A program made the position numbers and the translations under genes. Source: an uncultured Clostridia bacterium (GTDB lineage Bacteria; Bacillota; Clostridia; Oscillospirales; Acutalibacteraceae). From it: 64,000 nt of DNA. Position 1 is the first letter of the stretch. The number at the start of each line of letters is the position of its first letter. The notes under the pieces are model-generated. The model was not told the DNA's origin. It ran no database searches and worked only from the letters and a program-made list of their open reading frames with translations. The DNA lies in assembly GCA_947584595.1 (NCBI GenBank), contig CANPWP010000001.1:1-64000 (forward strand), given 5' to 3'. Below, piece after piece: positions 26,463 through 34,541 of the stretch.

Positions 26463-26966
26463 TTATTCTCCCCATTTATGATTATGAAGCTGTCCCTTAC
26501 ATAAAAGGTGAGGATAATCCCATTGACGCAGCACCTCATAAACTGCAATTGCAACTGAGTTTGAAAGATTTAAACTTCTTGCCTCGCTAATCATAGGAAT
26601 TCTCAGGGTACTTTCCTGATTTTTTAAAAGCAATTCTTCCGGCAGACCTTTTGTTTCTTTGCCGAAAAGCAAATATGCTTTATCAGGATACTCAGCGTCC
26701 GAATGTCTGCGGGTGCCTTTTGTTGAAAAATAAAAATATTTTCCGCCTTTCGTTTTTTCAAAAAAGTCATCTAAGTTTTCATAATAAGTTATATCGAGCA
26801 AATTCCAATAATCAAGTCCTGCTCGTTTTAAATACTTATCGTTAATCTTAAATCCCAGTGGTTTCACAAGATGCAGCTTTGCACCTGTCGCTGCACAGGT
26901 TCTTGCAATATTACCTGTGTTTTGTGGAATTTCAGGCTCAACCATTACAATATTTAACTCTGCCAT
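26463..26966 (-). CDS. trmL: tRNA (cytidine(34)-2'-O)-methyltransferase TrmL
   Basis: The SPOUT-fold methyltransferase modifies the 2'-O of the wobble base of certain leucine tRNAs. Family features are the N-terminal EPEIPQNTGNIARTCAATG, LFGKETKGLPEELL and the knot motif IPMISEARSLNLSNSVAIAVYE. The ATG at 26966 is preceded by GAGGTG, so I use it instead of the GTG at 26975. The protein is then 167 residues. It is a single-gene unit, divergent from the small gene at 27422. Confidence 0.93.
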   Translation of the reverse strand: MAELNIVMVEPEIPQNTGNIARTCAATGAKLHLVKPLGFKINDKYLKRAGLDYWNLLDITYYENLDDFFEKTKGGKYFYFSTKGTRRHSDAEYPDKAYLLFGKETKGLPEELLLKNQESTLRIPMISEARSLNLSNSVAIAVYEVLRQWDYPHLLCKGQLHNHKWGE

Positions 26967-27421
26967 ATTAATCACCTCGTAAAATTTTCAAGGTATATTA
27001 TAGCAGTTTTTCAAAAAAATGAATACAGGTTTATTGAAAGCCTAAAAATATTTTTGCTTTAACATAAAGAAAATTTCGTAAAATATACTATTTTACAGAA
27101 TAACTGTTAAAGACAAGTAAAAAAACTTGAAATATATATCCGCTTTTTTATTATCTGTGCATTTTTTATCTTTATTCTGATTTTGAAAATATAATTTTCA
27201 TATTCTAAAAGACTTTTTTGTACAGCTATGAATTAACTATTTTTCATATAAGTAATTATTTAACATCTCTTTTATAAAAATATACATTACAATCAGAATA
27301 AATCTTGTCGTAAATAAGACGCTTGCTGATATTTAATACCAAAAGTTATCATTTTTATATAAGTTGAAAATGTAAACAATATTAATGCAGAAAAACTGCA
27401 TAAAAAATATGGAGGTAGAAT

Positions 27422-27601
27422 ATGAGCAACAATATTTCAAATATGGTTAAAGGTGTATCTTTAGGACTTATGGCAGGAGTTGCCGTTGGATTTGCAAGTA
27501 AAAAAATGATTGACGAAAACCCAAAAATGCGTAAAAAGGCAAATAAAGCTATGCAGACTGTAAGCTCAATTATAGATACAGCCCAGTATATGCTTAAATA
27601 A
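27422..27601 (+). CDS. Small YtxH-like protein (59 residues)
   Basis: This ORF is too short for the supplied track. It starts ATG after a clear GGAGGTAGAAT and reads MSNNISNMVKGVSLGLMAGV, then VGFASKKM and a charged part ending DTAQYMLK. The glycine-rich hydrophobic N-terminus followed by a charged, helical tail resembles small YtxH-type proteins common in Clostridia; function unknown. The preceding 455-base gap (26967-27421) holds only AT-rich DNA and a small GCAG/CTGC hairpin at about 27387. A strong terminator follows at 27638. Confidence 0.75.
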   Translation: MSNNISNMVKGVSLGLMAGVAVGFASKKMIDENPKMRKKANKAMQTVSSIIDTAQYMLK

Positions 27602-27637
27602 TTTTTTTAATTTTATAAAAAATTTTATAAAATAAAA

Positions 27638-27659
27638 TGCCAACCCAAATGGGTTGGCA
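27638..27659. terminator. Bidirectional terminator
   Basis: A 9-bp stem (TGCCAACCC/GGGTTGGCA) with a 4-base loop lies between the plus-strand small gene and the minus-strand M23 peptidase. T-rich sequence follows on both strands, so it can serve both. Confidence 0.88.
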
Positions 27660-27681
27660 AAAATTTTTACTTAATAATTAA

Positions 27682-29178
27682 TTATGAAACAAAACCTGAA
27701 GGGTCAAGTCTTGATGAACCAAGTCTTATCTCAAAATGAAGGTGTGTACCTGTTGAATCACCTGTTGTTCCCATACCTGCAATTGTCTGTCCCTGTGATA
27801 CATAATCACCTATTGATACATATATACTGTTGCAGTGACCGTAAAGCGTCTGATAACCGTTGCCGTGGTCAATGATTACATAGTTTCCGTAACCACTGTC
27901 ATCATATCCTGCCCAGATAACTGTACCGCCGTCAGAAGCTACGATTGCTTCATCAGTCACACCGTTTGAAATATCAAGACCAGTATGGGTTGTACCCCAA
28001 CGATAACCGTAACCGCTTGTAATGTTATGGGTATTTGGAACAGGCCAGATAAAATTACCTGTTGCAATACCTGATACTCCTGAAACCGTTGCTAAAGCCT
28101 CGGCTGTTTCCTGTGAACCGACTGACACGATTTCAGTAACAGGCTCCTCAATTACCTCGCTTGCGATTTCTACTGAATCTGTCTGTACGCCGTCTGTAAA
28201 TGTTACATTATAGGTCACCTTTTCAAGTCCCGGTTTTCCTTCTTGTTTAACCTCTTCATAGCTTGTTTCCTGTGATTCATCATATTCAAATTTTGTTTCA
28301 TAGGCAATTTCTCTTTCAGAATACATTTCTGTTGTAAGAGAAATTTGAACCAAGGAACTTACCTTTTTAATTAATTTACTTATTGGAATAATTTCGGATG
28401 ATTTATATTCGCCCGGTTTAACTTCAATATCGTTTACATACTCTGTTTTAGTTGTGTCATCATAGTCTTTTTTTGCGTCTTCAAGCAAATCTTCAAGAGA
28501 TTTATAAAGCTCATTTTCATCACTTACCGCACCAACAAACTTGCCGTCTATATAAAGACCTGACGTTTGGGATAACTCATTTGTAATTATTGACGCCACT
28601 TCATCAAGTATGCCATTATCAATAGGAGCAACGCTGTCGTCGGTGGCAATTTCCACATAATTGTCCGAATATTCTGAATTATTACTGCTTAACGACTGTG
28701 GAAGTAAAGTCGTTTTTGTTGATAAAACACTTTCATCCGGAATTGATAAATTAGCACCCGCCGCACTAAATACGGCTAAAACTGAAAATACACCGGCAAC
28801 ACAGGCAGTCATTGTACCTAAAACGGCTTTATGCTTAATAAAGTTAGTTGATATAGGCTGAAAGCCTCTTGTATATCTAACTGAATATGTTTTCTTTTTA
28901 AGCGGTTTTTTTGCACTTTTCAATGAAAAATTTAAAGCTTTAACTGAAAACTCATTATTTCCCATTCTTGCATTTTTGTAACAAGCGTCAAGAGTGGGGG
29001 TTTGTTTTCTTTCTCTTTGTTTTGGTTTTTCAAAACTTTTTTTAAGGCAATATGTTACCTGCACTGTTTGTTTTAAAAAACGAACTGTACGTTTAGCATA
29101 ATGCCTTTTTATTTTTCTTGTGGTTTTTAAAGTTTCTATTTCGCCGAAACCGTCTAAACCAATAAACTTAGTTTTCAA
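27682..29178 (-). CDS. Membrane-anchored M23 peptidase with G5 domain
   Basis: The 498-residue protein has an unusually long, very basic N-terminal cytoplasmic part (about 1-115), one membrane helix (about 118-143), an extracellular linker, a G5 domain (about 280-360, ending PVTEIVSVG) and a C-terminal LytM/M23 domain. Zinc ligands are visible in HTGLDIS and THLHFE, with the usual SGYGYRWG and YGHCNSIYV. It should cut peptide cross-links of peptidoglycan outside the membrane. The start is TTG with AGGAG. A WalR-like box lies just downstream of its promoter. Confidence 0.9.
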   Translation of the reverse strand: MKTKFIGLDGFGEIETLKTTRKIKRHYAKRTVRFLKQTVQVTYCLKKSFEKPKQRERKQTPTLDACYKNARMGNNEFSVKALNFSLKSAKKPLKKKTYSVRYTRGFQPISTNFIKHKAVLGTMTACVAGVFSVLAVFSAAGANLSIPDESVLSTKTTLLPQSLSSNNSEYSDNYVEIATDDSVAPIDNGILDEVASIITNELSQTSGLYIDGKFVGAVSDENELYKSLEDLLEDAKKDYDDTTKTEYVNDIEVKPGEYKSSEIIPISKLIKKVSSLVQISLTTEMYSEREIAYETKFEYDESQETSYEEVKQEGKPGLEKVTYNVTFTDGVQTDSVEIASEVIEEPVTEIVSVGSQETAEALATVSGVSGIATGNFIWPVPNTHNITSGYGYRWGTTHTGLDISNGVTDEAIVASDGGTVIWAGYDDSGYGNYVIIDHGNGYQTLYGHCNSIYVSIGDYVSQGQTIAGMGTTGDSTGTHLHFEIRLGSSRLDPSGFVS

Positions 29179-29201
29179 AATAAATTTCTCCTAACCAAAT
29201 A

Positions 29202-29263
29202 TTTTGTTACAAGTTTGTAACAAAAGTACTATCTTATTATAACAAGTTATTACAAAAATGCAA
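29202..29263 (-). promoter_or_regulatory. Promoter and WalR-like palindrome of the M23 peptidase gene
   Basis: The promoter on the minus strand is TTGCAT (29258-29263), 16 bases, TGT then TATAAT (29236-29241). Just downstream is a perfect inverted repeat, TTTTGTTACAA (29202-29212) and TTGTAACAAAA (29215-29225). It contains TGTTAC, five bases, TGTAAC on both strands, matching the WalR consensus TGTWAH-N5-TGTWAH. WalR controls peptidoglycan hydrolases in Firmicutes. A site downstream of the start would usually repress. Confidence 0.6.
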
Positions 29264-29348
29264 CCTTTTTAGAACAGCTTTGTAATACCTATACAATAAA
29301 CCAGAGGATATTTATTTATTTTTTATATTAGATTTAGGTATTTTGTGA

Positions 29349-29813
29349 TTATATATCACAATTATACTTTAAATCATCGACTGTTTTATCCTTTACCAAA
29401 TTATAATATTTTACAAGTGCCTTATTTGCTCCCTCTGCATCATGCTCTAAATAGTTGCCGCATTCCTCTTTTTTATTGCCGGGAATTTCCCCCTTGTGCA
29501 GACTGCATTTTAAAATCGTATCTTTAATAAATTGTAATGCAGTTTCGCTATCCATATCTCTTAAAAGAAAGTAAAATCCAGTTCTGCACCCCATTGGTCC
29601 GAAGTAAATCACCTTATCTGCATACTCGCTGTTTCTTGAATATGTTGCAAATAAATGCTCTATTGTATGCATCACAGGGTTCGACAAAAAAGGCGGAGTG
29701 TTTGGTTTAATAAAACGCAAATCGTATGTTGTTATATCTCCGTCTATTCTTGAAATATAAATTCCCGGTTCCAATAAATTGTGATCAACCTTAAAGCTTT
29801 CAATTTTTTTCAT
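29349..29813 (-). CDS. luxS: S-ribosylhomocysteine lyase LuxS
   Basis: LuxS splits S-ribosylhomocysteine into homocysteine and the autoinducer-2 precursor DPD. It shows the metal-ligand motif HTIEHLFAT, the catalytic-cysteine motif GPMGCRTGFY and the third ligand region with a cysteine and histidine (ECGNYLEHD). I place the start at the ATG at 29813, preceded by AAAAGGA, giving 154 residues. It lies 15 bases after the GH25 gene and is probably cotranscribed with it. The other activated-methyl-cycle gene (mtnN/pfs) is not in the window. Confidence 0.95.
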   Translation of the reverse strand: MKKIESFKVDHNLLEPGIYISRIDGDITTYDLRFIKPNTPPFLSNPVMHTIEHLFATYSRNSEYADKVIYFGPMGCRTGFYFLLRDMDSETALQFIKDTILKCSLHKGEIPGNKKEECGNYLEHDAEGANKALVKYYNLVKDKTVDDLKYNCDI

Positions 29814-29828
29814 AAGAACCAATCCTTT

Positions 29829-30668
29829 TCAATAATTTTTATAATAAACATTTAAATCTGTTGTGCCTTCAATTCCGTTTATTTCTCCGTTCTCCGAATA
29901 CTGCCACATTGTATATCCAGCCGTTATGGACGGTGTATCCGTATATTCTGAATACCAAAAATCATATTCCGAAAGCACGGTATGATTATATCTGTTATAA
30001 ACATTTTCTTTGGCATAAATCATAAATTTATAACCTTTTTCATTTATTCTGTCACAAAATGCTTTTGCACAAACCGTAAGAACAGTGTCGCTTAAATTAT
30101 CTGTTCTTGCGGTATCATCTTCAATCTTTTCCCAGTCAAATGCAATGGGAAAGTCAAGAGTCTCACCGTTTAAAATTTCTGCTGAATAATCAGCTTCTTC
30201 TGCGGCCTCTTCTTCATTTACCGCCTGAGAGAAAAAATATCCCCCTACTTTAAGTCCTGCGTCTTTTGCATTTTGAATATACTCAAGAGCTTTTTCATCA
30301 GTATAAAGTGTTCCTGCTGCGCCATAGCCTCTGCCGCCTAAACGAACCATTACAAAGCTTATCCCATCATCTTTTACCTTTTCAAAATCCACTTTTCCGC
30401 TGAATTCGGAAATGTCAATTCCTTTTAATAAATTATCATTTAAATAAGACGGAATTGTTTTTGGGTTTCTTTCTTTAAGGGGTACTGTAGTTTCTACAGT
30501 TGTATTTTTTAATAAAGCATCTGCATTTTTTGTTGTTTCAGTTTCAGAAAATGTTGTTTTTTCTGTTTGACTTGAGGGTTTTGTTTCTTTTCCATTGCAA
30601 GAAGAAAAAAACAGTACTAATATTAAAAAGCAAAATAGGTTCATAGTATTTAAAATTTTTCTTTTCAT
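29829..30668 (-). CDS. GH25 lysozyme-like lipoprotein
   Basis: The 279-residue protein has a lipoprotein signal peptide (FFSSC, Cys 24), a Thr/Ser-rich linker (about 30-70) and a glycoside hydrolase family 25 domain. Family features are the opening KGIDISEFSG, VMVRLGGRGY, GYFFSQAVN, and FPIAFDWE with the catalytic acidic residues, closing with MWQYSENGEINGIEG and DLNVYY. It should cleave peptidoglycan glycan strands as a muramidase at the cell surface. It leads a two-gene unit with luxS. Confidence 0.9.
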   Translation of the reverse strand: MKRKILNTMNLFCFLILVLFFSSCNGKETKPSSQTEKTTFSETETTKNADALLKNTTVETTVPLKERNPKTIPSYLNDNLLKGIDISEFSGKVDFEKVKDDGISFVMVRLGGRGYGAAGTLYTDEKALEYIQNAKDAGLKVGGYFFSQAVNEEEAAEEADYSAEILNGETLDFPIAFDWEKIEDDTARTDNLSDTVLTVCAKAFCDRINEKGYKFMIYAKENVYNRYNHTVLSEYDFWYSEYTDTPSITAGYTMWQYSENGEINGIEGTTDLNVYYKNY

Positions 30669-30696
30669 ATAATATCCTCCTGCATTTTATAAAAAG

Positions 30697-30725
30697 AGAA
30701 TAGCACAAAATAAAAATTCTGTAAA
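30697..30725 (-). promoter_or_regulatory. Promoter of the GH25-luxS unit
   Basis: On the minus strand: TTTACA (30720-30725), 17 bases, TATTCT (30697-30702). It is divergent from the plus-strand promoter at 30739. Confidence 0.5.
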
Positions 30726-30738
30726 TATTAATTTTATC

Positions 30739-30767
30739 TTGAATAAAGCAAAAAAGGATTGTATAAT
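30739..30767 (+). promoter_or_regulatory. Promoter of the 82-residue hypothetical gene
   Basis: TTGAAT (30739-30744), 17 bases, TATAAT (30762-30767). The start codon follows about 35 bases later. Confidence 0.75.
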
Positions 30768-30801
30768 TATCATGTTAGAGCAGTAATGTGGAGAAATATG
30801 T

Positions 30802-31050
30802 ATGAAAGTATACGGTTATAAAAAGAAAAAGACCAAAAAAGCACTTTTAAAGGCAATAGATGACTGTAAATCTGTTGACCAGCTTTTCGCTCTTGTTCAA
30901 CATGAAGAAATAAATATGAGAATGCACACCTTGCCGGGGGCTTCAAATATTCCGCCTAAAAGGCTGGAAATACGAACTATTGACCCGAAATCTACTCCCC
31001 TTGACCGTCTAAAAGCTGCCGTAAGGCTTACGGTTGAATTAACAAAATAA
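30802..31050 (+). CDS. Hypothetical 82-residue basic protein
   Basis: The protein opens with a lysine-rich stretch (MKVYGYKKKKTKKALLKAID), continues with a helical segment, a proline-containing middle (LPGASNIPPKRLEIR) and ends LDRLKAAVRLTVELTK. There is no signal peptide or membrane helix. I do not recognise the family. It is very likely a real gene because it has a good promoter, a GGAG ribosome binding site 8 bases from ATG, and its own terminator. The basic character would allow nucleic-acid binding, but that is a guess. Confidence 0.75.
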   Translation: MKVYGYKKKKTKKALLKAIDDCKSVDQLFALVQHEEINMRMHTLPGASNIPPKRLEIRTIDPKSTPLDRLKAAVRLTVELTK

Positions 31051-31087
31051 ACGACTGACAGAAGAAAATTCAATGTCAGTCGTTTTT
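31051..31087 (+). terminator. Terminator of the 82-residue gene
   Basis: A 10-bp perfect stem (ACGACTGACA/TGTCAGTCGT) with a 13-base loop, followed by TTTTT, begins directly after the stop codon. Confidence 0.9.
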
Positions 31088-31118
31088 CTTTCTTTATTTA
31101 ACTTTATTTTTTTATTAT

Positions 31119-31934
31119 TTACGGTTTAATTTTTAAAATTTCCTGTGCGTTTCTGTACATAAGGTCATCATATGCATTATCGCCGATAATATCTCTCAGC
31201 TTTTCAAAATAATCAACATACATTGACCTTTCTCCCCAAGGGTTACATTTATATGTATCAACGCCGTCAATAGGAGAATCCGTACCGAACATCATTCTAT
31301 GCGTTCCGTACTTTTGTATAGCCTTTATTGTTGAGTTCATCGGAACCCATGCAGTATCACCAAAAAGATTATCTGCTTTTCCCAATAATTCTATAGCCTC
31401 ACTGTTATCACTCTCCAAACCCATATGAGCCATGATAAAAGGAACAGATGGAAACATTTTTGCGGCTTTATATAAATTCGTGGGAGAAGCGTCCTCACAG
31501 CCGCCAGTATGGGAAATTACTGCAAGGTTATACTGTTTTGCAAATTCAAGATAAGGTATAACTCTTTTATCGGTAGGAGAAATTGCAGAATGATAGGGGT
31601 GTAATTTTATAGCTTTTATAATATCAATATTATCTTCAATCAACTTACATAGTTCATAGGTAAGTCCCTGAAATCTGGGTTTAACCCATACTGCAAGAAA
31701 AATTTTGCCTTTGTTTGCTCTTGCAAAATTAATATTCTCCTGTAACGCTTTTTCCTGAGTAACCTGCAATTCAACAGGTAAGGGATTTTGTTGATGGTCA
31801 CATTCACCGGCGTCGCCGTTTGAAACCATTGCACAGTTTACCCTGTACTTTTCCATAAGCTGTATAATCATTTCAGGAGTCATATGAAAACCTACGGCTT
31901 CTCCTCCTGTGTGCATATGCATATCAATAAGCAT
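31119..31934 (-). CDS. Amidohydrolase-family (PF04909-like) metal-dependent hydrolase
   Basis: The 271-residue TIM-barrel protein has the N-terminal metal motif DMHMHTGG, a histidine after strand 5 (AVISHTGG), IMAHMGLES, and the late aspartate in MMFGTDSPIDG. These are hallmarks of the amidohydrolase superfamily, close to the amidohydrolase-2 group of small-molecule hydrolases and decarboxylases. The substrate is not evident. It stands alone downstream of the EF-G-like gene, separated by a hairpin-rich 230-base gap. The ribosome binding site is weak (AAGAGTGAG). Confidence 0.8.
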   Translation of the reverse strand: MLIDMHMHTGGEAVGFHMTPEMIIQLMEKYRVNCAMVSNGDAGECDHQQNPLPVELQVTQEKALQENINFARANKGKIFLAVWVKPRFQGLTYELCKLIEDNIDIIKAIKLHPYHSAISPTDKRVIPYLEFAKQYNLAVISHTGGCEDASPTNLYKAAKMFPSVPFIMAHMGLESDNSEAIELLGKADNLFGDTAWVPMNSTIKAIQKYGTHRMMFGTDSPIDGVDTYKCNPWGERSMYVDYFEKLRDIIGDNAYDDLMYRNAQEILKIKP

Positions 31935-32009
31935 AAACTCACTCTTTTCTGATTAATGTTTCTATTATTGTATTGTAAATTTCATTAAATAAGGGGTTTA
32001 CCCAGTTTT

Positions 32010-32145
32010 TAACATTGCATGGGCGGCTGAAAGCCGCCTGAATTCAGTGGAAAATTGTACTTCCACTTAATGTATAATGTTTCACGCCGCCTTAGAGGCA
32101 GAGACATCTTGCAAAAGTTATAGCCATAAGCTTTTACACCTATGA
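32010..32145 (-). other. Hairpin-rich, relatively GC-rich intergenic segment
   Basis: Between the EF-G-like stop and the amidohydrolase start, four hairpins follow in a row: GGCGGCT/AGCCGCC (32022-32038, 3-base loop), AGTGGAA/TTCCACT (32046-32067), GCCT/AGGC near 32090, and AAAAG-TTAT/ATAA-GCTTTT near 32117-32139. The segment is clearly richer in G+C than its surroundings. It could be a structured 3' or 5' untranslated RNA, a small RNA or a repeat. I do not recognise it. Confidence 0.5.
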
Positions 32146-32166
32146 CTATACTATATAAATTTAAAC

Positions 32167-34236
32167 TTATTCTTCTTTTTCACTCTTGCATTTTTCAATT
32201 ACTTTTTGAGCTACATTTGCAGGAGCTTCTTCATAACGGACAAATTCAAATGTATAAGATCCTCTGCCTTGTGTTATCTGCCTAATATAAGTTGCAAAAT
32301 TACTCATTTCAGCTTCAGGTACTTCTGCTTCAACAACCTGCATTCCGTCTTCACCGGGGTTCATACCTAAAACTCTGCCGCGTCTTTTGTTCACTTCGCC
32401 CATAACATCGCCCATATTAGCATCGGGAACAATTGCCCTTAATGAGCCTATTGGTTCAAGGAGCGTAGGAGATGCCTGGGGCATACCGTTTTTATAAGCA
32501 ATATTTGCCGCCATTTTAAAAGACATTTCAGATGAATCAACAGGATGATATGAGCCGTCATATAATGTTGCTCTTATACCAACCATTGGATAACCAGCAA
32601 GAGGTCCTTTCTGAATAGACTCCCTCAAGCCTTTTTCAACAGCAGGGAAAAATCCCTTAGGTACAGCACCGCCCACGATTCTTTCCTGAAATTCCAGATC
32701 CTCGCTGTCGCAAGGTTCAAATTCTACCCAGATATCGCCAAATTGACCGTGTCCGCCTGACTGCTTTTTATGTCTGCCCTGTACTTTAACGCTCTTGCGT
32801 ATCGTTTCTCTGTATGCGATTTTAGCAGGCTGTAAAACGGCGTCAACATTATATTTTGATTTAAGTTTTGAAATAACAACATCAAGGTGCTGTTCGCCCA
32901 TTCCCGACAAAATCATTTCATGGGTCTCGTGGTTGGTAACAAGCTTGATTGTAGGGTCTTCTTCTGAAATTTTAGCTACACCCTGAGCAACCTTATCTTC
33001 GTCGCCTTTTTTAGCAGGATAAATAGCCATAGAATATGAAGATGAGGGATAATCTATACCGTCAAGGGTAACCTTTCTAAGCGGTGAACAGAGAGTATCA
33101 CCTGTTTTTGTAGCCGCAAGCTTTGGAATTGCACCGATATCACCTGCACCTATATACTGACAGTCCTCTTGTTTTTTGCCTCTTACGGTAATAACCTTTG
33201 TAATTCTCTCCTGATTACCTGTTCTCATATTGATTAACGGAGTATCAACAGAAACTTTGCCTGATACAACCTTAACATATGAAAGCTTTCCTACAAATGG
33301 GTCAGCAACGGTTTTGAATACAATTGCGGCGGTAGCGGCATCTTCATTAACGCTAAGCTCAACAGGTTCGCCGTTAGGGTCAACACCGATTTCTTCGCTT
33401 TTATCCGCAGATTTCGGAGCAAGCCAAACAAGACTGTTTAACAGTTGGTCAATTGCAAATGTATTATGAGCGTCACCACAGAATACAGGGCATATAGTAC
33501 CTTCTCTTACACCCTGGCTTACACCCATAACAATTTCTTCAGGAGTAAATTCCTCACCCATAATAAATTTATCAAGAAGCTCCTCTGATGTTTCGGCAAC
33601 GGCTTCTTTAATTGCTTCACGCAAGCCCTCAAGTCTGTCGCCCATATCAGGCATATCGGTAGGAGTTGATTTTCCGTTTTCATATTTATATGCCTTATAT
33701 TCAAATAAATTCACATAAATATTTGCCTGACCGTCAACTATATAAGGTACAACTACAGGGCAGACGGATGGACCGAATGTAGATTTAAGACTTTCAAATA
33801 CACGATAAAATCTTGCGCTTTCATCGCAAAGACCGTTGACAAAGAATATTTTTGTTAAGCCTTGCTTCGCAGCAATTTTTACTGCCTTTTCAGTACCTAC
33901 ATTTATACCGTCTTTACCTGAAACTACAATAAGTGCTGAATCAGCCGCACGCATACCCTCGTAAACGCCGCCCTCAAAATCAAAAAGACCTGGAGTATCA
34001 ATTAAATTTATTTTTGTGTTTTTCCATTCAACAGGAGCAACAGCAGTTAAAATAGAACTTTTCCTTTTTATTTCTTCACTGTCGAAATCAAGAACGGTGT
34101 TGCCGTCATCAATTTTACCCAACCTGTCACTTGCACCTGTTAAATACAAAATAGATTCAGCTACTGATGTTTTACCTGAGCCGCTGTGACCTGCCAAAGC
34201 TATATTTAATATTTTTTTCGCATCATATTGTTTCAA
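32167..34236 (-). CDS. Elongation factor G-like translational GTPase
   Basis: The 689-residue protein has the five-domain layout of EF-G but differs in the G motifs. G1 is GHSGSGKTS instead of the EF-G AHIDAGKTT, G3 is DTPGLFDF instead of DTPGHVDF, and the G4 NKxD is replaced by FVNGLCDES. These changes fit the EF-G-like (FusA2-type) paralogue family of Clostridia and Actinobacteria, whose role is not settled. It is therefore unlikely to be the main translocase. The start is TTG with AAAGGAG, and its promoter lies at 34331-34359. Confidence 0.9.
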   Translation of the reverse strand: MKQYDAKKILNIALAGHSGSGKTSVAESILYLTGASDRLGKIDDGNTVLDFDSEEIKRKSSILTAVAPVEWKNTKINLIDTPGLFDFEGGVYEGMRAADSALIVVSGKDGINVGTEKAVKIAAKQGLTKIFFVNGLCDESARFYRVFESLKSTFGPSVCPVVVPYIVDGQANIYVNLFEYKAYKYENGKSTPTDMPDMGDRLEGLREAIKEAVAETSEELLDKFIMGEEFTPEEIVMGVSQGVREGTICPVFCGDAHNTFAIDQLLNSLVWLAPKSADKSEEIGVDPNGEPVELSVNEDAATAAIVFKTVADPFVGKLSYVKVVSGKVSVDTPLINMRTGNQERITKVITVRGKKQEDCQYIGAGDIGAIPKLAATKTGDTLCSPLRKVTLDGIDYPSSSYSMAIYPAKKGDEDKVAQGVAKISEEDPTIKLVTNHETHEMILSGMGEQHLDVVISKLKSKYNVDAVLQPAKIAYRETIRKSVKVQGRHKKQSGGHGQFGDIWVEFEPCDSEDLEFQERIVGGAVPKGFFPAVEKGLRESIQKGPLAGYPMVGIRATLYDGSYHPVDSSEMSFKMAANIAYKNGMPQASPTLLEPIGSLRAIVPDANMGDVMGEVNKRRGRVLGMNPGEDGMQVVEAEVPEAEMSNFATYIRQITQGRGSYTFEFVRYEEAPANVAQKVIEKCKSEKEE

Positions 34237-34330
34237 TTTAGGTATCTCCTTTCGATGTTATCTAACATAATATGATATAATATTATAATATGTAGTCGTT
34301 TTTGACAATTGCATTAATAATTATGAACTT

Positions 34331-34359
34331 ATTATATCACTTTTGTATAACTTTTACAA
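34331..34359 (-). promoter_or_regulatory. Promoter of the EF-G-like gene
   Basis: On the minus strand: TTGTAA (34354-34359), 17 bases, TATAAT (34331-34336). A second TTGTCA/TATAAT pair with a short 15-base spacer lies nearer the gene. Confidence 0.6.
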
Positions 34360-34385
34360 TAGAATTATGCAAAAAGCTAAAAAAA

Positions 34386-34417
34386 CTCACTCCTTGAACA
34401 ATAATTCAAGGAGTGAA
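34386..34417 (-). terminator. Terminator of ilvD
   Basis: CACTCCTTGAA and TTCAAGGAGTG form an 11-bp stem with a 6-base loop; GAGTTTTTTT follows on the minus strand. It lies about 125 bases past the ilvD stop codon. Confidence 0.8.
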
Positions 34418-34541
34418 TTGTGCAATTTGTATATTTATTTTTTTATTTATATCTAATTTAACAAAAAGCCAATTTATAAATTGTTAAAAATTACAAGTCT
34501 AAATTTAATATTATAATTAAACAAACAAGCTGTTTATAAAA

